Below, piece by piece: positions 1 to 11,022 of a DNA stretch of 64,000 nucleotides. The translations under genes were made by a program, and so were the position numbers. Location of the stretch: assembly GCA_015143295.1 (NCBI GenBank), contig CM026557.1, positions 28,119,760 through 28,183,759 of the forward strand. The letters are read 5' to 3'. Source of the DNA: Tetracentron sinense. Lineage: Eukaryota > Streptophyta > Magnoliopsida > Trochodendrales > Trochodendraceae. Every line of letters starts with the position of its first letter. Position 1 is the first letter of the stretch. The notes below the pieces were generated by a model. It did not search any database. It saw only the letters and a program-made list of their open reading frames with translations, and was not told the DNA's origin.

Positions 1-283
1 CATATGTCAGGAAACAAGTTAGGAAGAAAGTAAGTCGGAAGAGAGTCTTGATCCAAGTGTAAGACTAAACTGTAGTCTTAGTCAAAATGGTTGTTTCAAC
101 CAAGTACGAGCCTTAGGAACGCTAGAACACCAAAGTATAATATTATAAATACTCTGATGACTTAATGCGATGTATATTAGTATTATACAACTAATACAAA
201 TTGGATTATTGTGAAATGGCATTGAAGTAAACTGTGGTTTCAAGTTAGACTCATGTGGTATTATTATTCTCAGGACTTGAGTC
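1..283 (+). other. 5' leader of element A
   Basis: Untranslated leader upstream of gag, without a coding ORF. It ends with 'ttattctcag' at 264-273, ten bases before the gag ATG; this looks like a 3' splice site, and similar sites stand at the same place in elements B, C and D. A donor-like 'aaagtaagt' lies near 27-35, but donor use is speculation. Confidence 0.6.
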
Positions 284-1630
284 ATGAGACGGAACACACG
301 GGGTCGTGGACCACATACCAGAGCTTCCTCTTCTTCACGGGATGAGGATGAGCAGCCGGACCTCTCTCAAGTCTTAGGCTCTATTGCTGAGACACTCGCC
401 ATACTGGCGGCTCGGCAGGCTATACCATCATCGGTGGCACCTACTCCACCGCCCGCAGCTCCAGTACATCGTACCGCTGGAGTTGAGGCATTCAGGAGAT
501 TGAGGCCTCCACCATTCCATGGGAGTGTGGACCCTCTTGCTGCGGAGGCATGGATCCTCCAGATGGAGAAGATCCTTACGGTCCTCTCACCTACAGAGGA
601 GGAGAGGGTAGCATGGGCAGCTTTCATGCTAGAAGGCGAAGCCCACCATTGGTGGTTGTCCGCACTGAGGACGAGAGATTTGACCATGCAGGGTCTACCT
701 TGGACTTGGGAGGAGTTCAAGGATACTTTTTACAAAAAGTATTTTCCGATTGGAGCACGGGAAAAGAAAGAGAGAGAATTCATCAACCTTGAGCAAGGTT
801 TGATGTCGGTGGCACAATACGAGGCCAAGTTCTCGGAGTTGTCGAGATTTGCCCCTCATATGGTTGCTACTGAGGCAATGAAGGCGAGGAGATTTGAGCA
901 AGGGCACAAGGATGTGATTATGGAGAAGGTGTCCGTTTTCAAGCATACTACCTACCCTGAGGTAGTAGACAAGGCCTTATTGGTCGAGGCCAATTCGGAG
1001 ACAGTGTCCAAGAAGAGGGAGTTGGCGAGAGGCCAAGCTAGTAGTTCAGCACCTCCAGAGAGGCGGACTCGTTATCAGTATGCGTGGCCAGCACCATCGA
1101 TGAGGCCTTCTTATGCGCCTCCAGCTCCACGGCAGTATGTGCCTCAGGCACCGAGACCGCAGGCTCTTCCAGCCCCACGACCTGTTGCACCTCAGACGAT
1201 GAGGTATGCTCCACTTCCGGCCCCTCCGACTTATGCACACGAGGTCTGCACTTCATGCGGACGAAGGCACCCGGCAGGGGATTGCCGAAGGGCATCGGGT
1301 GGATGTTTTCATTGTGGTCGCCAGGGCCATATGATCAGGGATTGCCCCAGTCGGCATTTACCAGGTCAGTCTCAGGGGATTAGTCCACCAGCACGCCCAG
1401 CAGGATCATATCAGGCGTCATCTCAGACTACCCGGTCTACACCTCAGTCTCGTCAGGCAAACCAGGGGCGTGTATTTGCTTTGACAGAGGGTGATGCACT
1501 TGCATCTGATGATGTGGTGCAAGGTACGCGTTTGGAATTATTTTCGTTATTCGTGATTGATATGTTCTGTTTTATTCCTTGTGTACATACTTGGTATGAT
1601 ATATATATACCTATGTGTATACTCTGTTGA
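284..1630 (+). CDS. gag: Gag polyprotein of element A (unspliced form)
   Basis: Structural capsid/nucleocapsid protein of a chromovirus, acting in cytoplasmic virus-like particles. The ATG at 284 gives an N-terminus starting MRRNTRGRG, matching the gag starts of B and C. The central retrotransposon Gag domain includes [13 protein letters not shown] and the tryptophan-rich [10 protein letters not shown]. The basic, proline-rich C-terminal part holds a cysteine-rich [13 protein letters not shown] segment followed by a CCHC zinc knuckle, [14 protein letters not shown], for RNA binding. The conserved Gag end is SDDVVQG (codon split at 1523); residues after that are read from the proposed intron. 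The frame is open throughout, unusual in so battered an element. The last 16 bases overlap the open frame of pol, but pol probably joins by splicing. Confidence 0.9.
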   Translation: MRRNTRGRGPHTRASSSSRDEDEQPDLSQVLGSIAETLAILAARQAIPSSVAPTPPPAAPVHRTAGVEAFRRLRPPPFHGSVDPLAAEAWILQMEKILTVLSPTEEERVAWAAFMLEGEAHHWWLSALRTRDLTMQGLPWTWEEFKDTFYKKYFPIGAREKKEREFINLEQGLMSVAQYEAKFSELSRFAPHMVATEAMKARRFEQGHKDVIMEKVSVFKHTTYPEVVDKALLVEANSETVSKKRELARGQASSSAPPERRTRYQYAWPAPSMRPSYAPPAPRQYVPQAPRPQALPAPRPVAPQTMRYAPLPAPPTYAHEVCTSCGRRHPAGDCRRASGGCFHCGRQGHMIRDCPSRHLPGQSQGISPPARPAGSYQASSQTTRSTPQSRQANQGRVFALTEGDALASDDVVQGTRLELFSLFVIDMFCFIPCVHTWYDIYIPMCILC

Positions 1631-1663
1631 TGCATGGATTAACTCCGCTAGTTAAAATTTCAG
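1524..1663 (+). other. Candidate phase-1 intron between gag and protease (element A)
   Basis: A 140-bp AT-rich segment bounded by CAAG|GTACGC and TTTCAG|GA. Removing it joins the first base of a glycine codon to its other two and gives [20 protein letters not shown], matching the fusion predicted independently in B, C and D. Left in place, Gag terminates within it. Intron status is inferred from conserved borders and phase; no RNA evidence is available here. Confidence 0.6.
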
Positions 1664-3720
1664 GAACCCTACTAGTCAATGAGTATTTGGCTCGAGTATT
1701 GATTGATACCGGGTCTACTCATTCGTTTGTCTCGCCGAGTTTTTCAGAAGGTTTTTCTGCAGGGCCAAGTCAGCTAGAACCGGAGTTAGCCATTTCGACT
1801 CCTCTCGGCAAAACAGTATTGGCAGATAAAGTGTATAGAAATAGTGTGGTCCAAGTTGGAAGCCACGAATTGGCGGTTGATCTCATCGTCCTTGGATTCC
1901 AAGACTTTGATGTTATATTGGGAATGGATTGGTTAGCAACACATCATGGGCATGTAGCTTGCTTTGAGAAAATGGTACTCTTCAATCCAGTAGAAGGAAA
2001 ACCATTCCACTTTCGCGGGTTGAGAAGTAGATCTATTGCTAGTTTTGCGGCGTTGAGCTTAGCTAACCCCGAGGTAAAGGACTCATCGACTATTCCGGTT
2101 GTGAGTGAGTTCCTGGATGTATTTCCAGAGGAGTTGCCAGGATTGCCTCCAGATAGGGAGATTGAGTTTATGATCGAGCTTGCACCAGGCACAGCTCCTG
2201 TTTTCAAAGCTCCATATAGGATGGCCCCTATTGAACTCAAGGAGTTGAAGACTCAGTTGGAAGAATTACAAGGCCTTGGTTTCATTCGACCAAGTGTCTC
2301 ACCGTGGGGTGCCCCAGTGTTGTTTGTTAAGAAGAAGGATGGCTCGATGCGGATGTGCGTCGATTATCGGCAATTGAACAAAGTCACTATAAAGAATAGG
2401 TATCCCTTGCCTAGGATTGATGACTTGTTCGATCAGTTGAAGGGAGCGAGATTTTTCTCGAAGATAGATCTTCGATCAGGTTATCACCAGTTGAAGATTA
2501 AGGTGGAAGATGTCCCCAAAACTGCTTTCAGGACTCGATATGGGCACTACGAGTTCTTGGTGATGCCTTTTGGACTCACGAATGCGCTGGCAGCCTTTAT
2601 GGATTTGATGAACCGGGTATTCCGGCCACACCTTGATAGGTGCGTGATTGTATTTGTGGATGACATCTTGGTCTATTCCCAGACACAGGAAGATCACACA
2701 CGCGACCTATGCCTTGCCTTGGAAATGCTAAGAGAGCACAAGCTATACGCCAAACTTAGCAAGTGTGAGTTTTGGTTGGAAGAGGTGGCATTCCTAGGCC
2801 ACGTTGTTTCTGCAGAAGGTATATCGGTAGATCCAAAGAAGATCGAAGCAGTTATGAGTTGGGCGAGGCCCAAGAGTGTTACCGAGATACGCAGCTTTCT
2901 TGGGTTGGCAGGCTACTACAGGAGATTCGTAGAGGGTTTCTCTAGCCTTGCAGCACCGCTCACTTACCTGACAAGGAAGAATGCCAAGTTTGTATGGAGT
3001 GATAAGTGCGAGATCAGTTTCACGGAACTGAAGAAGAGGCTTACTACAGCTCCTGTCCTTACAGTGCCATCCGGACCTCTTGGGTATGAGGTGTACAGTG
3101 ATGCCTCACACGTTGGACTTGGATGTGTGCTTATGCAACACAAGAAAGTCATTGCCTATGCATCAAGGCAGTTGAAGGAGCATGAGAAGAATTATCCCAC
3201 GCACGACTTGGAGCTTGCGGCGGTCGTGTTTGCACTTAATATTTGGCGTCATTACCTTTATGGGGTGGAGTTCTATGTGTTCACTGATCACAAGAGTCTC
3301 AAGTATCTCTTTTCCCAAAAGGAGCTGAATCTAAGGCAACGGCGTTGGATGGAATTTTTGAAAGACTATGATTGTACCATTCAATACCACCCGGGTAAAG
3401 CAAATGTAGTGGCAGATGCTTTGAGTAGAAGACCTCAAGGGTTGTTAGCACATATGTTGGTTCAAGAATGGAAGCTACTAGAAGATTTGGCAAATCTGGA
3501 CATCAGTGGGAATGACTCTGTCCGTGGTCCTACCTTGGCAAATGTTACGGTTCGGCCGTACATTATAGATTTGATCCAAGAATATCAAGCCATGGATGCA
3601 GAATTGTTGGCTTATCGGGACAAGGAAGTTGCTAAGGGTAGTGAGGACTTCTCTCTCACTAGTCGGGGTGCTATCACATTCAAGGGAAGACTGTGCGTCC
3701 CAGCCAATGCAGATCTTTGA
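1664..3720 (+). pseudogene. pol: Pol (PR-RT-RNase H) of element A, truncated before integrase
   Basis: Polyprotein part that matures and copies the element. The aspartic protease active site is [10 protein letters not shown], with DTG at 1705-1713. The reverse transcriptase shows YHQLKIK and the catalytic FVDDIL box near 2653-2670. RNase H follows with [20 protein letters not shown] and ADALSRR. The frame stays open over the proposed exon 1664-3717, then hits a TGA at 3718-3720 where relatives have an arginine codon (a CGA to TGA change). A few integrase residues (REILDEAH) can still be read after it, up to the fusion with D at about 3747. There is no credible independent start codon, which agrees with expression as a Gag-Pol fusion. 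Confidence 0.9.
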
Positions 3721-3746
3721 AGAGAAATTTTAGATGAAGCACACCG

Positions 3747-4123
3747 TACGAGTCAAGGTGATGATATGATGTATATGCGCACACGTTCTTCCGTACTCTG
3801 ATTATGTTATTATGCTATTGGATATATTTATAACTAAGTGCAGGTATATTATTATTGTTGGTTGGATTTTATATACACCGAGTACTTTTGTACTCAGCCG
3901 GACTTTGTCTTGGCAGGTTTAGAGCAGGAGCACACGGTGGAGTCGTGGATTGAGGAGACTTACATCGAGGAAGGAGGAGAAGGTGAGCCCATCGAGGAAG
4001 GAGCAGGAGTCTTGGGTGGCTACACCTATTAGTTTATGTTTTGATTGGTTGAGAGATTTTGTAATAGAACTTTTTAGAGGATGTTGCTCATTAGATTTCT
4101 TATAGTTGTGCATTCAGACCTTT
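3747..4123 (+). repeat. 5' LTR remnant of element D
   Basis: This stretch is nearly identical to 10862-11238 in D's 3' LTR, starting at 'acgagtcaagg'. It keeps the hairpin (3880-3895) and the acidic LTR ORF (3913-4032), then breaks off at 'cagaccttttgg', losing the last ~190 bp of the LTR, and runs directly into the primer-binding site. Confidence 0.85.
3913..4032 (+). CDS. Conserved acidic LTR micro-ORF, copy 1 (D 5' LTR)
   Basis: A 39-codon frame beginning with the shared Ala-Gly of 'GGCAGGT' and ending at TAG 4030-4032. It is strongly acidic with the core SWIEETYIEE, a form of the PWIEEEY core found at the same LTR position in seven other copies. It has no ATG; the frame is open upstream through the hairpin (EYFCTQPDFVLAG). 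The preceding 'ttggcag|gt' resembles a 3' splice site, so it might be an exon rather than a free-standing ORF. Function unknown. Confidence 0.45.
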   Translation, partial: AGLEQEHTVESWIEETYIEEGGEGEPIEEGAGVLGGYTY

Positions 4124-4135
4124 TGGTATTGGAGC
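4124..4135 (+). other. Degenerate primer-binding site of element D
   Basis: TGGTATTGGAGC differs by two adjacent bases from TGGTATCAGAGC, the plant initiator-methionine tRNA primer site seen in C and, in its first 11 bases, in B. It lies directly after the truncated 5' LTR, with overlap at TTTTGGTAT marking the deletion junction. Confidence 0.6.
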
Positions 4136-4324
4136 ACAAGGCAGTAGAGTTCTTAGGACTAAGATATTAAGTATAGGATATAGGAAGATGTCAAGTTTAG
4201 GGAAGCAACATCAAGTTCAGGACTTTAAAATTGTTGAGGATTGAGTTTTGATTAAGCGTTGACTTAGGAATTTTATGTGAGTGTGTTCTAAATGGATTGT
4301 TTTCTTCTTCTCAGGATTGTAAAC

Positions 4325-5527
4325 ATGAGAAGGGGCGGAAGAAATAATAGGAATGGAGGAGGTAGTGTGGCTGATGGGGATACTCCAGATGGTATCCCCT
4401 AGGCTAATGTGGGTCGGACTAAGGAAGCTATTGCTGCAGCCATGGGGAGACAGGCTGAAATTATGGCTCAGCAAACTGCATTGCTAGCTACTGGTCAAGC
4501 TAGACAAGAGAGGCAGGTTGAAGTTCACCCACCCCGCCATAACGGAGTGGAAGCTTTTAGGAGATTGAGTCCTCCAGCCTTTTATGGCAATACGGATCCC
4601 GCAGTTGCTGAGTTGTGGATCATGCAACTAGAGAAGATTTTCTCCATGCTAGAGGCCATCGATGAATAGAGGGTGAAATGGGCCTCCTTTGTCATGGAAG
4701 GTGAGGCTGAACATTGGTGGAGGGCCACATCTAGGCAGAGGAATGAGGTGCGAGCGGACAAGAGTGGACTTGGGGGGAGTTCCTCGACATCTTCTACGAG
4801 AGATACTTCCCGGTGTTTGTGAGAGATCAGAAGGAGATTGAATTCTCTACCTTGAAGCAAGGGAGGATGTCGGTTGCCGAGTATGAGGCCAAGTTTGTAG
4901 AGCTTTCTAGGTTTGCTCCTCACTTGATTGCTACGGAGAGAATGAAGGCAAAGAGGTTTGAGCGAGGCTTGAAGGATTTTATTCAGGAGAAGGTTTCAAT
5001 ACTTTAGCTTGAAACATATAGGGAGGTGTACCAGCGTGCCTTGGTAGCTGAGAAGAATTCAGAGGAATTTTTGAAGAAGAGGGAGAAGATGCAAGCAAGC
5101 TGGTTTGATCCCCAGGACAAGAGGCCGAGGATGTCAGGTCCTATGCCCATTGCTAGGCCCACCCCGTATCAGAGGCCTACTCAGGTAGCCCCTCGAGCAT
5201 CTCAGGTAGCTCCGCCTACTACTAGGACCCTGTTGTTTGATGCATGCGGCCAGTGCGGGAAGAGGCATAGAGTAGGAGAGTGTAGGGTAATTACTGGAGG
5301 TTCTTTTCATTGTGGAGATGTCTTACACCAGATCCGAGATTGCCCACTCCGCATTCAACAGGGGCTTCAGCCAACTTAGCCATAGGGAGTTAGGCCCCCA
5401 GGCAGGCAGTCCATGCAGCAGAGGCCGCCACAGAGCCTTAGACCCCAGCAGCCTCACCAGCCAGCTCAAGGTCGAGTGTTTGCTACCTCGGAGCGGGATG
5501 CACAGGCGTCCGACGATGTTGTGCAGG
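4325..5527 (+). pseudogene. gag: Gag pseudogene of element D
   Basis: Begins at an ATG (MRRGGRNN) ten bases after a TTCTCAG acceptor-like site. Gag-domain segments are recognisable (AFRRLSPPAFYGN, EGEAEHWW, YEAKFVELSRFAP), but the frame is broken by stops at about 4400, 4667, 5005 and 5377 and by a frameshift near 4750. The zinc knuckle is damaged: the first cysteine of CFHC is serine (SFHC) and the glycine-histidine spacing is disturbed. The end keeps SDDVVQG before the candidate intron. It cannot make a full Gag. Confidence 0.88.
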
Positions 5528-5665
5528 GTACGTCTATTTGTGTTTTTAGTTAATTAAAATATTGTTCTGATGTTATGCGTGTGATATTGAATATTATGTA
5601 GTATGATGTATGATGTATGTATGCGTTCATGATTTGAAAAAATTGGCTTTATGTATTTAAATCAG
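5528..5665 (+). other. Candidate phase-1 intron between gag and protease (element D)
   Basis: A 138-bp AT-rich segment with borders GCAGG|GTACGT and AATCAG|GC. Removing it gives [20 protein letters not shown], the same phase and register as in A, B and C. The borders have survived although both flanking reading frames are dead, so the conservation dates from when D was active. Confidence 0.6.
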
Positions 5666-8600
5666 GCTCATTGTTGATAAATGATTTTCTCGCTCATGTA
5701 TTGGTCGATACTGGTTCCACTCACTCCTTCATCACACCTAGTTTTGCACGAGAGTTTCCAATGGAGCCAAGTCTGTTAGATCGTGAATTGTCTATCGCTA
5801 CTCCTGTTGGTAGTTCAGTCATCACTAATAAGGTCTATCGAGATTGTGATATTCGAGTAGGTCAGAGAGCGATGCCGACTGATCTGATTGTCCTTGAGTT
5901 TCAAGACTTCGACGACATACTAGGCATGGATTGGCTTTCCAAATACCATGGGCATGTCGACTGTTTTGGGAAGGTAGTCAACTTTAGACCAATCAGTGAG
6001 CCTCCTTTTCGTTTCCAAGGGTTGAAGAAGAAAGACCTAGCTCGTTTTGCAGTATTGAGTCTTACCACCTCGGAAGTACCAGATTCCTCAAGTATCCCTG
6101 TTGTAGAGGAATTCATGGATGTCTTCCCCAAGGACTTGCCCGGTTTGCCGCCGGATAGAGAAGTAGAGTTTGCAATTGAGTTAGCTCCGGGTACGGCACC
6201 TATCTCCAAAGGTCCGTATAGGATGGCTCCAGTAGAGTTGAAAGAGCTTAAGGAGCAGATTAATGAATTGCTTGATCTTGGGTTTATCCGCCCAAGTGTA
6301 TCACCTTGGGGAGCTCCTGTTTTGTTTGTGAAGAAGAAGGATGGTTCAATGAGGATGTGCATCGACTATTGGCAACTGAACAAGGTCACTATCAAGAACA
6401 AATATCCTTTGCCTAGGATCGATAACTTGTTTGACCAGTTGCAAGGAGCTAAGTATTTCTCCAAGATCGATTTAAGGTTGGGCTACCACCAGCTGAAGAT
6501 TAAGGCGGAAGATGTGCCCAAGTCTGTATTCAGGACCAGATATGGGTATTTTGAATTCCTAGTCATGCCGTTCGGTTTGACAAATGCTCCGGCAGCATTC
6601 ATGGATCTCATGAACAGAATCTTCAAGCCGACTCTGGACCGCTTTGTGATCGTGTTTGTGGATGACATTTTAGTGTGCTCCAGGACACAGAAGGAGCATG
6701 AGATACATCTTCGGGTCACACTGAAGACACTTTGTGAGCATAAGTTATATGCTAAGCTGAGCAAGTGCGAGTTTTGGCTAGAAAAGGTAGCATTTCTAGG
6801 CCATGTGGTGTCAGAAGAGGAGATTTATGTGGACCCTTCCAAGATAGAAGCAGTGGAAGGATGGGGAAGGCCAAAAAGTGTTATGGAGGTTCGAAGCTTC
6901 TTGGGCCTAGTTGGATATTATCGAAGATTTGTAGATGGATTTTTCAGTTTAGCAGCTCCGCTTACTCATCTAACTCGAAAGAACGCCAAGTTTGAGTGGA
7001 ATGAGAAATATGAGAAGAGTTTCCTTGAGTTGAAGAAGCGTCTCACCACCACTCCGATCTTGACTGTTCCATTCGGTAGTGAAGCTTTTGTGGTGTATAG
7101 TGACGCCTCATTCATTGGGTTAGGTTGTGTCGTTATGCAACACAGGAAAGTTATTGCATATGCTTCTCGGTAGTTGAAAGACCATGAGAAGAATTATCCC
7201 ACCCATGATTTGGAGTTAGCAGCTTTGGTTTTTGCTCTTAAGATCTGGAGACACTACTTGTACGGTGCGCAGTTTGAAGTTTTCACTGACCACAAAAGCT
7301 TAAAGTATTTGTTTTCGCAGAAAGAGTTGAATTGGAGGCAACGTCGCTGGGTGGAATTCCTCAAAGATTATGATTGTTCTATCCAGTACCACCTGGGGAA
7401 AGCAAATGTGGTGGCAGATGTGCTAAGTAGGCGACCTACTGGATTTTTGGCACACTTGATGGTCCAAGAATGGAAACTACTTGAAGAGGTGTCTAGCCTT
7501 GATGCGGGTTTCGGTGTAGGAGCGTCTGGAGCCTTGTTAGCTAACATTATGGTCAGGCCAACCTTATTGGACAGGATTAAAGACCTGCAGTTGAATGATG
7601 GAGAACTGCACGCTGTCATGAATAAGTCGCTTAGCAACGGGTTTGAGGATTTCTCTTGGAAGGATGGTGAAGTTTGTTTCAAGGGTAGACTTTGTGTTCC
7701 GGATAATGAAGATTTAAGAAGGGAGATTCTCGATGAAGCACACAAGTCTAAGTACACTGTCCATCCGGGAGGTACTAAGATGTACCAGAACCTCAAAAAG
7801 TATTTCTGGTGGAAAGGTATGAAGAAAGATGTGGCTACTTTTGTATCTAAGTGTTTGGTGTGTCAGCAAGTGAAGGCAGAACACAGGAGGATAGCAGGAC
7901 TTCTTCAGTCTCTTCCTATTCCGGAGTGGAAGTGGAAAAATATCTCCATGGATTTTGTTGTTGGTTTGCTAAAGACGGCCAAGAACTTTGATGCCATTTG
8001 GGTTGTGGTTGACCGATTGACCAAATCAGCTCTTTTTCTTCCATATCAGACCACATTTAATTTCAACCAGTTGGCTAACCTTTATATCAAAGAGATAGTC
8101 CGTTTGCATGGAGTGCCAGTTAGTATTGTTTCTAATCGAGACCCGAGATTTACATCCAGATTCTGGAAGAGTTTTAAGTAGGCCATGGGTTCCCATTTGG
8201 ATTTTAGTACGGCTTTTCATCCGCAGACAGATGAACAAACTGAGAGGGTGAACCAGATCATAGAGGACATGCTACGAGCTTGCATGTTAGACTTTCAGGG
8301 TAGTTGGGATGATCACCTACCGTTGCTTGAGTTTGCTTACAACAATAGCTTTCAAGCTAGCATTCAGATGGCACCGTTTGAGGCACTTTATGGGAGGAGT
8401 TGTCATTCACCTTTGTGTTTGGATGAAGTTGGCGAGAGGAAGCTTTTGGGTCCCGAACTCATTAGTCAGACTGTAGATAGAGTTCAGTTGATCAAGGAGA
8501 GGTTGAAAGCAGCTCAGAGTAGGTAGAAGAGTTATGTTGATACTCGCATGAGAGATCTTGAGTTCCAAGTCGGAGATTTTGTGTTTGTCAAGATCTCACC

Positions 8601-8989
8601 TACGAAGGGGGGTGATGAGATTCGGCAAGCCGGGTAAGCTTAGTCCGAGATATGTGGATCATTTTGAGATCATCACCCGAGTTGGAGAAGTTTCTTATCG
8701 GGTCACTTTGCCACCTCACATGGAATGTGTGCATAATGTCTTTCACATCTCTATGTTGAGGAAGTACATTGCAGATCCTTCGGACGTCATTGATTTGGAG
8801 CCGTTGGAAATTCGAGAAGATTTGACTCTAGTGGAGCAACTGGCTCGAATCTTGGACCGAAAGGAGCAAGTTTCGTGTTCTAAAGTCTTTCCCCTTGTAC
8901 TCTTGCAATGGGAGCATCACTCTAGAGAAGAGGCTACTTGGGAGAGAGAAGCCGAAGTCCGCAAAAAGTACCCGCACTTGTTCACCTAA
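5666..8989 (+). pseudogene. pol: Pol pseudogene of element D (PR-RT-RH-IN-chromodomain)
   Basis: Full-length but broken polyprotein. The protease keeps [10 protein letters not shown]. The reverse transcriptase has FVDDIL but carries replacements at conserved spots (YWQLNKV for [16 protein letters not shown] for LRSGYHQLK). RNase H has [10 protein letters not shown] and [10 protein letters not shown], with ADVLSRR for ADALSRR. Integrase shows the H-H-C-C finger (SKCLVC) and DDE residues (MDF, NRDPRF, ERVNQIIED). The C-terminal chromodomain begins ILDRKEQV and ends before TAA 8987-8989. Stops lie at 7171 (CAG to TAG), 8179 and 8524, and one extra G near 8610 shifts the frame before the chromodomain. 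Confidence 0.92.
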
Positions 8990-9019
8990 GGTACGTAAAT
9001 TTCGAGGACGAAATTCTTT

Positions 9020-9033
9020 TAAGGGGGGGACGA
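9020..9033 (+). other. Polypurine tract of element D
   Basis: 'taagggggggacga' lies immediately before the 3' LTR, after a conserved 'ttcgaggacgaaattctttt' stretch that also precedes the tract in B. It primes plus-strand DNA synthesis. Confidence 0.75.
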
Positions 9034-9528
9034 CGTAGAGACCCGAATCTTTTTCATGTTACAAGTATTAGGGGTATTATGGTCCTTGTGATGTTTTAAT
9101 GTTTATGTATTTATATCTAATTAGTATAGTGTGATTAAGGCTTAATCAAACTTGTAGCGGAGGGATGTCATATCCCACCCTGAACTTTAGGAAACTCCAG
9201 TTTTGGCACCGTTTATTGGAATTGAGTAATTCTTGAACCATTAGAAAGGTATTGGAACCCTCTTTGAGGTTCATGTTTAATGTTTTCCCATATTTTCAGT
9301 CTAAGCTAAGTCAAAAGGTGGGTTTTCCAATGTTTTGTCTGATGGAATTGTAAATCAGTCAACTTTGGGGACTTTTTGGTCTATAATTGAAAGGGAATTT
9401 GGAATTCTAAAATACCAAAAATGTTCTTTTTCAAAAGATGAATCTAATGCTAGTTGAATCGTTGAAATCCGATGAACGAGTCAAAAGTTATGGCCAAAAC
9501 AGTAAAATTGGTCAAAAATCTGCAGAAC

Positions 9529-9712
9529 ACCGATTGCTAGGGATCAATCGGTACAAAACCGATCGATCGGTCAGAATTAGAGATCGATCGGTCCACAACC
9601 GATCGATTGGTAGCTATCAACTAGTTAACTTTTTGTATGGGAAAATTTTCTAGGGAGGGTGTTTTCAACCGATCGCTCGGCCAGAAACACAGATCGCTCG
9701 GTTGAGAACCGA
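9529..9712 (+). promoter_or_regulatory. Palindrome cluster in U3 of D's LTR
   Basis: Several copies of ACCGATCGATCGGT or near forms (ATCGATCGGT, ACCGATCGCTCGG) lie within 185 bp, ending about 75 bp before the TATA box. Each full copy is a perfect palindrome of the kind bound by dimeric DNA-binding proteins. A regulatory role is inferred from position and from recurrence in F, C and B. Confidence 0.5.
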
Positions 9713-9785
9713 TCGCTCGCTCTTTCGTGTTCTTGCAGAATTTCAGTAAGGGCTTTTTGGTCTTTTGGTCCTCAACCCTTGGGGC

Positions 9786-9793
9786 TATAAATA
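9786..9793 (+). promoter_or_regulatory. TATA box of D's LTR
   Basis: TATAAATA in 'ggggctataaataggg', downstream of the palindrome cluster. The same 'ggctataaataggg' string is present in J at 18045, supporting it as the LTR core promoter. Transcription would start about 25-35 bp downstream. Confidence 0.7.
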
Positions 9794-10989
9794 GGGATCC
9801 TATTTCGGGGTATTAGAATACTCTACCTATTTCTAACCTAATTTGGCAAAAAGGGAGAGAAAACCTAGGGTTTTGAGAGAGGGATTTCTGAAGAAGGAGA
9901 TAGCATGGATTTTGTAAGGAGAGCTTGGAAAGCTTCCCCAAATCACCTCGGGAGCATTTTGAATCCAAGGGAAGTATTCCTAAGGTCGATATACTATCCT
10001 AATCAACTCTATTTCAATGTTTCGTGAATGTTAATATGATAGAATGGAGATTTGATGCATTCTCTCCTAATTTTCTATAAAGTAAGCTAATTATGGATGA
10101 GAAATGTGGATGGAAATGTGGATTAGAATGTGGATAGAATGTATGGAGGATGGGATTAATATGTGGATGTGAATGGTGAATGGATTGTATGGATGGAATA
10201 TGGTTTGATGAATGCTTGAAAATGTAGAAGGGCAATGGATTCATATTACGCGTACTCAAGGTGTTTGTGAAAATGTTTGAGAGGATAAATGCTATTATAC
10301 TCTTCTGAAATTGTGGTAAATTGATTATGAGTTGTGCTATGAATTATGATAAGATATGTATATGTGATTTTTTGATAAGTATGTCTAATTACTTGCATGG
10401 AAATTGGCAGTTGGGAAGGTAAGAACTTAAAGGAAAATCTCTGAAACCGGGAATTCTCTAACTATTTGGTATGGGACAGTATAATGGAGTTTCCATGGTG
10501 GGAGATCGGAATCTAAGCAATAACCAACTCGAATGTTAATTTCGACACTTAAGCACATATGCACGTGTATGTTAAGATAAGAGTCTCACAAGTCACACAT
10601 GTGGACCACAAGCATGAGCATGGCATACGTATGACATTCTGAATAAGCATAAGTATGACATGGTGCGTATCCGCCAAGAATGGCATGACAACCATATGAT
10701 TTCTTAGACATGGTCCGTTTCCACCAAGAACGGCATGTCACATCATTGTATGATCTGAATAAGTGCATAAGCATAAGCATCTCACAAGCACGTGGTCTCA
10801 TAAGCATAAGCAGCTCATAAGTGTATTGTCTTCTAAGTCTAAGATTCTCATAAGTACACGAGTCAAGGTGATGATATGATGTATATGCGCACACGTTCTT
10901 CCGTACTCTGATTATGTTATTATGCTATTGGATATGTTTCTAACTAAGTGCAGGTATATTATTAATGTTGGTTGGATTTTATTTACACC

Positions 10990-11005
10990 GAGTACTTTTG
11001 TACTC
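10990..11005 (+). other. Conserved LTR hairpin (D 3' LTR)
   Basis: GAGTACTTTTGTACTC forms a perfect 6-bp stem with a TTTT loop and lies 17 bases before the acidic ORF. The identical hairpin is at 3880-3895 in the 5' LTR remnant. Other LTRs keep a stem here with different bases. Confidence 0.6.
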
Positions 11006-11022
11006 AGCCGGACTTTGTCTTG

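Larger units (their letters stand above)
1..3747 (+). mobile_element. Ty3/gypsy chromovirus A, internal region, 3'-truncated
   Basis: The window opens inside the untranslated leader of a chromovirus, just after where its primer-binding site would be: the leader resembles those of elements B and C, including a shared 'gtcttagtcaaaatgg' stretch. Gag, protease, reverse transcriptase and RNase H follow in order. The copy stops in the integrase zinc-finger region near 3747, where it is fused to the 3' part of an LTR belonging to element D. The missing integrase, chromodomain and most of its 3' LTR were probably deleted; 13884-14092 may be the surviving end of that LTR. The 5' LTR lies before the window. 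Confidence 0.9.
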
